Positions 38,100 to 43,144 of a DNA stretch of 43,144 nt are shown here, one piece after another. How positions within the stretch are numbered: the stretch's first letter is position 1; each line of letters begins with the position of its first letter. Location: positions 1 through 43,144 of the IMG/VR virus record IMGVR_UViG_3300045936_000084; one strand, 5' to 3'. This stretch comes from a virus. Under the pieces are notes generated by a model. The model had not been told where the DNA came from. It saw only the letters and a program-made list of their open reading frames with translations, and did no database searches. Made by a program: the position numbers and the translations under genes.

Positions 38100-38709
38100 C
38101 GTCGGGCCGCTCCGCATCACGGTCCCGTCGCGCCCGATGCGCGTGCTGGACGTCGACATCGAGAACCGCCCTTTGAGCTATCTCGGCTCAGACTTCACCA
38201 CTGGGGAAGTCACGGCGGTGGCGTGGGCGTGGGTGGATCGACCGGAGGACGTCACCGTCTACCTGCTCGGGGAGGCGGAACGCGCGGACATTGTACGTGC
38301 CTTCGTCCGTGTGTATGAGCAGGCCGACCTCGTTACGGGGCACTACGTGAAGGGCCACGACCTCCCCATGCTCAACGGGGCGCTGATGGAGCTTGGGCTG
38401 CCGCTGCTGCAGGACAAGCTCGTCCAAGACACGAAGTTGGACTTGCCGAAGATCAAGGGGTTGTCGCTGTCGCAGGAAAGCCTCGCGGCCATGTTCCGGC
38501 TCGATCATCAAAAGCAGTCGATGAACCAGGCGCAGTGGCGCGCGGCGAATCGGCTGACGCCGGAGGGCTTGGCGGAAGTCCGCCGGCGCGTGGTCGGGGA
38601 CGTGCAGCAGCACATCGAATTAAGGGCAGAACTGTTGGAGCGAGACTATCTCGGGCCACCCGTGGTCTGGAAGTCTGGCGCGGGGGCCATTGAGGCGTAC
38701 ACGCCATGA
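38050..38709 (+). CDS. DEDD-type 3'-5' exonuclease-like protein, 219 aa
   Basis: ATG at 38050 inside the previous gene. Exo I: LDVDIEN (33-39; D36, E38). Exo II: TGHYVKGHDLPML, with D104. Exo III: VVGDVQQHIEL, with D184. The RNase H-like DnaQ/DEDD fold is therefore likely, with activity on DNA or RNA ends. No polymerase is linked to it. It is odd in the middle of a sugar module. Confidence 0.7.
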   Translation: MILQIIQKPSAPAARIDVGPLRITVPSRPMRVLDVDIENRPLSYLGSDFTTGEVTAVAWAWVDRPEDVTVYLLGEAERADIVRAFVRVYEQADLVTGHYVKGHDLPMLNGALMELGLPLLQDKLVQDTKLDLPKIKGLSLSQESLAAMFRLDHQKQSMNQAQWRAANRLTPEGLAEVRRRVVGDVQQHIELRAELLERDYLGPPVVWKSGAGAIEAYTP

Positions 38710-38736
38710 GTCGCGATTCAGTGCGCGGAGGGCGTC

Positions 38737-38903
38737 ATGCACACGTTGACGGCGGACGATTACGAGATGTCCCTGGACGGCGTCGCACTACTCCCCGAAA
38801 ATCCCGAGCCGTACGACGTCGATCCAGCGGAAGACCGACCGCGCAGCGCGAGGGCTTGTCGCGGGAGGAGATCGAGTACTTCCTTGACCAGTGGCGGAAA
38901 TGA
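38737..38903 (+). pseudogene. Small gene apparently frameshifted (-1) near 38830-38850
   Basis: The ATG at 38737 opens a frame with strong codon bias (MHTLTADDYEMSLDGVALLP...) until about 38840, after which its bias collapses. The -1 frame then takes over with strong bias (GLSREEIEYFLDQWRK) and ends at TGA 38901-38903, overlapping the next ATG in the usual way. The two parts read as one protein of about 55 aa split by a frame change. The cause may be an assembly indel, a mutation or programmed frameshifting; no classic slippery heptamer is seen at the switch. Confidence 0.5.
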
Positions 38904-39082
38904 TGTTTCGCGTGCCCGCGGTCGACGATGAAGTGTGTCCCAAATGCGGGAGCGCGAACGTGGGCCGCAAGGTGCGCGTGTGGCGCGTCGCGGACGAGCG
39001 CGGCCCGCACCATGAGTGCGACGTGTGCGCGCACTCGTGGAAGACACCCGAACAGGTGCGGTTCGCGGGTGAGCGGGTATGA
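38900..39082 (+). CDS. Small zinc-ribbon protein, 60 aa
   Basis: Two ATGs (38900 and 38903) overlap the previous TGA. Zinc-ribbon pattern: CPKCGSANVGRKVRV and later HECDVCAHSW, in all four Cys. Such proteins often bind nucleic acid or protein. The stop overlaps the NeuA start. Confidence 0.65.
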   Translation: MMFRVPAVDDEVCPKCGSANVGRKVRVWRVADERGPHHECDVCAHSWKTPEQVRFAGERV

Positions 39083-39819
39083 TCGCGCTCATCCCCGCGC
39101 GCCTCGGCTCCAAGCGTATCCCGCGCAAAAACATCCGCCACTTGGCGGGCCATCCGTTGCTCGCCTACACGATCGCCGCGGCGCGCGAGTCCGGCGTGTT
39201 CGCCGAAGTCCTCGTCTCCAGCGAATCCCTCGAGGTGGGCCAGATTGCGACGGCCTACGGGGCCGGCTGGTTGCCGCGGGACGACGCCTTCGCGACGGAC
39301 GACGCCGCCGACATTCTGTGGGTGCAAGCCGCGCTCAAGACGGTGCCGTGCGACGCCTTCGCGATTCTCCGACCGACGAGCCCGTTCCGCACAGCGGATA
39401 CCATCCGACGCGCGCACCGGAAGTTTTACACGAACGAAGCGCACTCGCTGCGGGCGGTGCAGCCGGCGAAAGAGCATCCCGGCAAGATGTGGGCGTGGGA
39501 CGGGCCGGGGTATCCCATGACGCCGCTGCTGTCCTATCAACGCTCCGACGGTGTCCCGTGGCACTCCAGCCCGACGCAGACGCTGCCGACGTTCTATATG
39601 CAGAACGCGAGTCTGGAGATGTGCTGGGCCTACGTTGCGCGGGACTTGAACAGTATCACCGGGAAGAAAGTGGTTCCGTTTCTCACCGAGGGTTATGAAG
39701 GATTCGATCTCAACACCGACCGAGACTGGCACGAAGCCGAAAGACTCCTCGCCGAAGGGCTCGTATCCCTTCCGGCGCTGGATGTGGCCGCTCTACGCGA
39801 AGCGGCTGGCGCACTCTAA
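39079..39819 (+). CDS. neuA: NeuA-type CMP-nonulosonic acid synthetase
   Basis: 246 aa, ATG overlapping the previous stop. The nucleotide-binding N-terminus (ALIPARLGSKRIPRKNI) and the region LRPTSPFRT agree with CMP-sialic/legionaminic acid synthetases, which join CMP to a nine-carbon acid. A late EGYEGFDLNTDRDW closing segment also matches. The product of NeuB (36531) is the expected substrate. Related CMP-Kdo synthetases are an alternative, but the SKRIPRKN form fits NeuA better. Confidence 0.88.
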   Translation: MIALIPARLGSKRIPRKNIRHLAGHPLLAYTIAAARESGVFAEVLVSSESLEVGQIATAYGAGWLPRDDAFATDDAADILWVQAALKTVPCDAFAILRPTSPFRTADTIRRAHRKFYTNEAHSLRAVQPAKEHPGKMWAWDGPGYPMTPLLSYQRSDGVPWHSSPTQTLPTFYMQNASLEMCWAYVARDLNSITGKKVVPFLTEGYEGFDLNTDRDWHEAERLLAEGLVSLPALDVAALREAAGAL

Positions 39820-40798
39820 CGCGCCGATCCTCGTCGGGCCGTTCCGCGGGGAAGTGGGCTTCGAGGTGCTGTACTGGCTCCCGTGGCTGGCGGCATTCTG
39901 CGCGAAGTATCAGATCAACCCGGAACGCCTGCTGCCCATCTCGAGGGGCGGGGCCGCGGCGTGGTATGGCGCCCCGCAGGGCATCGAACTGTACGCGATG
40001 CGAACCCCGCAGCAGGTACGTGTCGAGAGTCGCCGGCATGGCGCGGCCACGGGCCTGTTGAAGCAGCGCACGGTGTCACCGTGGGACCGGGCCGTGATCG
40101 CGGACGCCGCGGAGACGCTGAAGCTGAAGCGGTATCACGTCCTGCACCCGGCGTGGATGTATCAAGACCTCGAGCCGTTCTGGCTGGCGCAGCGGGGCAT
40201 CAACTGGCTGTTGAAGCGGACGCAGTACACGCAGCCGATGCCGGTCCTGCAGCTCGAGGGCGTGACGCTGCCGAAGGAGTTCGTGGCGGTGCGGTTCTAC
40301 TCGCGCTACACGTTCCCGCCGAACGACCTCACGGCCGGCGTCGCGCGGGAGACGATCGCCCAACTCGCCCGCGCGCACGACGTGGTCCTGCTGACGACCG
40401 GGCAGCATTTCGATGACCATCAGGACTTCCGGCTGAAGAAGCGCCCGTCCAACGTCGTCGCGCTCCACGAGCTCGTCCAGATGACCCCGGAGATGAACCT
40501 GTCGGTCCAGGCGTCGGTGCTCTCGCGGGCGTTGGGGTTTGTCGGCACCTACGGCGGGATGTCCCAGCTCGCCCTGCGGCTGCTGAAGCCGTCGGTGACG
40601 TTCTATCAGGACTGGGGCGGGACGGCGTTGCCCCACAAGCACCTGGCGGACTTCCTCGCGACGTCCATCGGGGTGCCGTATCACGTCCAGCGCATCGTGG
40701 ACGTGCCGCTGGCGAAGCTGGTGCTGCCGCCGGTGGTGATGCAACAGAATATTTCGGCGGAAAACACTCAGCCGCCAGCCGAAGCCGTGGTAGCGTGA
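39782..40798 (+). CDS. Glycosyltransferase-like phage protein, 338 aa
   Basis: ATG at 39782, overlapping NeuA by 38 bases. N-terminus LVGPFRGEVGFEVLYWLPWL, then RGGAAAWYGAPQGIELYAMR and, near the C-terminus, LGFVGTYGGMSQLALRLLKP. The last segment resembles the donor-site loop of GT-B enzymes such as GT9/heptosyltransferases and O-fucosyltransferases. I recall uncharacterised relatives in phages. Being next to NeuA it is a good candidate to use a CMP-sugar, but no CMP-sugar motif is visible. Confidence 0.55.
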   Translation: MWPLYAKRLAHSNAPILVGPFRGEVGFEVLYWLPWLAAFCAKYQINPERLLPISRGGAAAWYGAPQGIELYAMRTPQQVRVESRRHGAATGLLKQRTVSPWDRAVIADAAETLKLKRYHVLHPAWMYQDLEPFWLAQRGINWLLKRTQYTQPMPVLQLEGVTLPKEFVAVRFYSRYTFPPNDLTAGVARETIAQLARAHDVVLLTTGQHFDDHQDFRLKKRPSNVVALHELVQMTPEMNLSVQASVLSRALGFVGTYGGMSQLALRLLKPSVTFYQDWGGTALPHKHLADFLATSIGVPYHVQRIVDVPLAKLVLPPVVMQQNISAENTQPPAEAVVA

Positions 40799-41057
40799 TC
40801 CTGTAAGACCCTGCCGCCGAGGGACCATCGGGCGTCGTTCTGAGCGGTGCGCGATCCTGATGTGACGCGCATCGCTGGCTCGTTCTCACATCAGCCTTGC
40901 CGCCGAAGGTCCACGGGCGTTTCCCGCGGGTCGCCGCCGCGTCTGTCTCGGGCGTTGTCGGACCCTGGCCGTCGGTCAGTCGGCTAGGCGTCGGCACCTT
41001 TCCTGACCTCACAACCGATTGCTACGCGCGACGTGTGTGTCGCGGTGAGGTTTCCGC
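40799..41057 (+). promoter_or_regulatory. Largest intergenic region: repeats and hairpins before the head genes
   Basis: 259 bases without a convincing gene. It holds two imperfect direct repeats of about 25 bases (40811-40835 and 40896-40920, sharing GCCGCCGA and GGGCGT). Between them lies a hairpin with a perfect nine-base stem, CTGATGTGA/TCACATCAG (40857-40865 with 40886-40894). A further hairpin covers the ribosome binding site of the next gene. No standard promoter could be read. It probably controls the head decoration and capsid genes. Confidence 0.5.
41006..41051 (+). promoter_or_regulatory. Hairpin sequestering the ribosome binding site of the gene at 41058
   Basis: ACCTCAC (41006-41012) pairs perfectly with GTGAGGT (41045-41051), which is the ribosome binding site of the ATG at 41058. 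An inner stem CGCGAC/GTCGCG (41027-41032 with 41039-41044, loop GTGTGT) stacks directly on it. Translation would be blocked until the structure opens. Confidence 0.55.
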
Positions 41058-41615
41058 ATGGCAGACATTACGTTGACGGCGGGTGATTACATCCGACCGC
41101 ACAAGAGTCCGTGGGGGGCATTTCCCACCCGGACGGTCAAGTGTTCCACCGGCACATCCACCCAGGTGATTCGCCTCGGTCAGACGGTCGTCCTCGACCT
41201 CTCGGGCTCCACGGCGTTCCGCGATTGCGTGATCCCGTGCGGCGTGTCCTCGGGCACGCTGAATCCCGCGGCGGCGTCGATCGTCGGCATCGCGGCGGAA
41301 ACCCCGCCGACCACCGGCCTGTCGACCGTCGTGGGCGGGACGCCCGTGATCGCGGTGTGGGACTGCAACCCGAACGTGGAGTTCCGCTCGCGCACGCGCT
41401 ACGGTCTCATCACCAGTTCGTGCGTCGGGCAGACCTACGAGCTGGGGCGCGACTCCACGCTGAATATCGAGTACGTGATGCTGAACGCCTCGTCGCTCAC
41501 GACGCCGGCCAAGACGGTCGTGGTGACGGGACTGCTCGACAACCCCGGGGATTCGGGTGGCGCGCTGACGTGGCGCTTCATCCAAAGCTCCGGCTACCTC
41601 GCGTATTACAAGTAA
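41058..41615 (+). CDS. Head decoration-like protein, 185 aa
   Basis: Beta-rich, Thr/Ser/Val-rich protein with a polar start (MADITLTAGDYIRPHKSPWG) and little helix. Position immediately upstream of the major capsid protein, separated by a structured leader, is typical of capsid decoration or stabilising proteins, which are needed in many copies. No enzyme motif is seen. Two Cys pairs might be structural. Confidence 0.55.
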   Translation: MADITLTAGDYIRPHKSPWGAFPTRTVKCSTGTSTQVIRLGQTVVLDLSGSTAFRDCVIPCGVSSGTLNPAAASIVGIAAETPPTTGLSTVVGGTPVIAVWDCNPNVEFRSRTRYGLITSSCVGQTYELGRDSTLNIEYVMLNASSLTTPAKTVVVTGLLDNPGDSGGALTWRFIQSSGYLAYYK

Positions 41616-41624
41616 CCGGGACAT

Positions 41625-41696
41625 GGATTCGCTCGTCGCAGGTGCAATGTCGGCGGGCCGGTGGGCCAATCACCGGACGATCGCTGCGGCGAATCC
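41625..41696 (+). promoter_or_regulatory. Multi-stem RNA structure upstream of the capsid gene
   Basis: An outer stem GGATTCGC/GCGAATCC (41625-41632 with 41689-41696) continues as CGCAG/CTGCG (41637-41641 with 41684-41688, across a four-base bulge). Inside is a hairpin CCGGTG/CACCGG with a seven-base loop (41658-41676). The structure ends 19 bases before the capsid ATG, just ahead of AGGAG. It could raise message stability or act as a processing site for capsid mRNA. Confidence 0.55.
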
Positions 41697-41715
41697 GCTT
41701 CAGGAGTAGCGAGCC

Positions 41716-42633
41716 ATGCCACAGACACGAGGCGTTTTTGATGCCCTGTACGACAATGTCGACAAGGACATCGCTGCGATCATGAAGTCGCAGTTGAAAG
41801 AGATCCCGCGGATCTACACGAAAATCTACAACATTAAGTCGAGCGATCGGAAGTTCGAGCGCGTCGTGTCCTACGTGCCGTTCGGCGACACGCAGGCGAA
41901 GGTCGAGGGTGACGCCTACGCGACGGACCAGATCCGTCAGGGCTACACCAAGGACTTCACCCACACGGAAAACGGGTTGGCGTTCGAGGTGACCCAGACC
42001 GCGCTCGAGGACGACACGGAGAACGTGCTGACGCGCGCCGGCGAGTGGCTGGCGTTCTCGGCCCGTTACGTGGAGGAGGGCCGCGCCGCCGGGCCGTTCA
42101 ACAACGGCTTCACGTCGGAGCAGACCCCGGACGGTGTGTCTCTGTTCAACACCGCGCACCTGCTCAAGGGTGGGGGCACGGCGAAGAACCGGCTGTCCAC
42201 CGATGCGGACCTGTCGGCGACCTCGCTCACGCAGGCGCTGATCGATCTGCAGACCGACCAGAAGGACGAAGCGGGGCACCTGGCGAACCCCGTGCAGTCG
42301 CTGGTGCTCTACGTGCCGCCGGCGCTCGAGTTCATGGCGTACCGGCTGGTCCACTCGATCAACCTGCCGGGTTCGGCGGACAACGACAAGAACCCGATCA
42401 AGTCGCGGTCGTGGGATGTGATCGTGAATCCCCGGCTGACCGACGCGGATGCGTGGTTCATCGTGCCGGCGTCGAAGTCGCAGCACATGGGCACGTTCTA
42501 TCGTCGCGTCCCCATTTCGATGGAGCCGATGGCGATCGATCCGCGCACCGGCAACCGCATCTTCAAGATCCGGCATCGCTTCTCGGTCGGATTCTGGGGA
42601 TGGCAAGGAGTTTTTGGTACGGCTGGGGCCTAG
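41716..42633 (+). CDS. Major capsid protein, Mu gpT-like
   Basis: 305 aa with CAGGAGTAG ahead of the ATG. The N-terminal helix is followed by HK97-fold-type segments: SYVPFGDTQAKVEGDAYATD, a FEVTQTALEDD strand, LFNTAHLLKGGGTAKNRLST (a loop I link with Mu gpT-like major head proteins), and LVLYVPPALEFMAYRL. No protease or pro-region is evident. The GroES (32558) and scaffold (32965) presumably serve it. Confidence 0.8.
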   Translation: MPQTRGVFDALYDNVDKDIAAIMKSQLKEIPRIYTKIYNIKSSDRKFERVVSYVPFGDTQAKVEGDAYATDQIRQGYTKDFTHTENGLAFEVTQTALEDDTENVLTRAGEWLAFSARYVEEGRAAGPFNNGFTSEQTPDGVSLFNTAHLLKGGGTAKNRLSTDADLSATSLTQALIDLQTDQKDEAGHLANPVQSLVLYVPPALEFMAYRLVHSINLPGSADNDKNPIKSRSWDVIVNPRLTDADAWFIVPASKSQHMGTFYRRVPISMEPMAIDPRTGNRIFKIRHRFSVGFWGWQGVFGTAGA

Positions 42634-43118
42634 TGAGCAAGTACGTCAGAAAGGGCGTCTGGGGTAAGCCACGCGGCACGCGGTGCGCCTCGTGTCTTCG
42701 TGACTTACCTCGGACGCGCGATCATTGGGGACCGGATAAGCGAAGCCCTGATGGTCTTTCTAGTGGCTGGTGTCGGTACTGCATCACGCAGCGGTCGAAG
42801 CGCATCACCTTTCAACTGCGAATCGACGCGATGATCCATTACAGCAAGGGGTCGCCGTCCTGTGCATGTTGCGGTACCTGCCACATGGAATTTCTGGCTC
42901 TCGATCACATCAACGGCGGCGGAAATGCTCATCGGCGAGAAGTGACCGGCAGTGCGAAGGGTGGGCCGAAGTTCTATTACTGGTTGCGAGACAATAACTA
43001 TCCGCCCGGATTTCAGGTGCTCTGCCACAACTGCAATCAAGCAAAGGCGACTTACGGACGGTGTCCACACCAGCGTGGTGCCGGCTCGCGCGCCCTTCCA
43101 GTAGGGAGAACAGCATAA
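42633..43118 (+). CDS. HNH endonuclease, homing-type, next to the capsid gene
   Basis: 161 aa; the GTG at 42633 shares a base with the capsid TAG. First zinc site: C18/C21 with C47/C50. Second: C77-C80/C83 with C131/C134. The HNH core is DHINGGGNAH (91-100) and CHNCNQAKATYG (131-142). Genes of this type interrupting head operons are usually homing endonucleases that mobilise themselves between related phages. The start is coupled to the capsid gene. Confidence 0.82.
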   Translation: MSKYVRKGVWGKPRGTRCASCLRDLPRTRDHWGPDKRSPDGLSSGWCRYCITQRSKRITFQLRIDAMIHYSKGSPSCACCGTCHMEFLALDHINGGGNAHRREVTGSAKGGPKFYYWLRDNNYPPGFQVLCHNCNQAKATYGRCPHQRGAGSRALPVGRTA

Positions 43119-43144
43119 ATGGGAGCGACAAAATTCGAGGGTCC
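43119..43144 (+). CDS. Start of a structural gene (partial)
   Basis: An ATG one base after the HNH stop, preceded by GTAGGGAGAAC, starts a frame MGATKFEG... that runs off the window. It has the position of a small head or decoration protein and could be the same gene as the fragment at 1-92 if the molecule is circular. The two do not join in frame without missing bases. Confidence 0.5.

Overview
This window is almost entirely a temperate tailed-phage genome (Caudoviricetes, probably short-tailed/podovirus-like), GC-rich, with genes packed head to tail. Most neighbours overlap by 1-20 bases through ATGA, GTGA or TGATG junctions, so translational coupling is the main expression logic. Evidence: large and small terminase, P22-type portal, scaffold, Mu gpT-like major capsid protein, adaptor, beta-rich nozzle-like tail protein, internal (ejection) proteins, a GH24 endolysin with holin-like partners, tyrosine integrase, repressor/Cro-like divergent pair, excisionase-like protein and an attP. 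The attP core is the 3' part of a bacterial tRNA-Glu(UUC) gene, so the host is a bacterium whose tRNA-Glu is the integration target. The high GC and the style of the secreted protein beside attP would fit a soil Acidobacteriota-like host, but that is only an impression.

Layout: (1) 1-11.7 kb, tail and internal virion proteins; (2) 11.6-12.7 kb, lysis; (3) 12.7-15.3 kb, minus-strand moron, attP, integrase and immunity switch; (4) 15.4-24.9 kb, early region on the plus strand: SSB-like protein, coiled-coil protein, HNH nuclease, two low-complexity repeat proteins, DUF1376 replication protein with a candidate origin inside it, and a patch of small genes bounded by direct repeats; (5) 24.9-27.1 kb, two tandem clan GH-A-like TIM-barrel proteins; (6) 27.1-34.3 kb, terminase, portal, methyltransferase, GroES, scaffold; (7) 34.3-40.8 kb, a sugar module with nucleotidyltransferase, methyltransferase, glycosyltransferase-like proteins, cupin, NeuB and NeuA; (8) 41-43.1 kb, head decoration-like protein, major capsid protein and HNH endonuclease. 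The gene broken at the right edge and the one broken at the left edge could be the same gene, which would make the window a nearly complete circular map.

How parts fit: the morphogenesis operon carries the two signature enzymes of nonulosonic (sialic-like) acid activation, NeuB (condensing synthase) and NeuA (CMP-sugar synthetase), with glycosyltransferase-like proteins. A Rossmann protein in the tail block (5906-6775) carries a motif resembling the DUF115/Maf proteins that move nonulosonic acids onto flagellin. I infer a phage-encoded route for decorating virion or cell surface with a nonulosonic acid. This is the strongest candidate for an undescribed system here.

The second candidate is in the early region: at least four small genes or gene pieces sit between short direct repeats placed at, or very near, start/stop junctions (35 bp; 18-20 bp; 15 bp). 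In one case a 252-bp insert with its own strong ribosome binding site lies in frame inside another gene. Other unexplained items are minus-strand tiny genes on an otherwise plus-strand block, structured RNA segments at 17.86-17.98, 41.0 and 41.6 kb, a GroES with a cysteine-rich insert, and a probable frameshifted gene at 38.7-38.9 kb.
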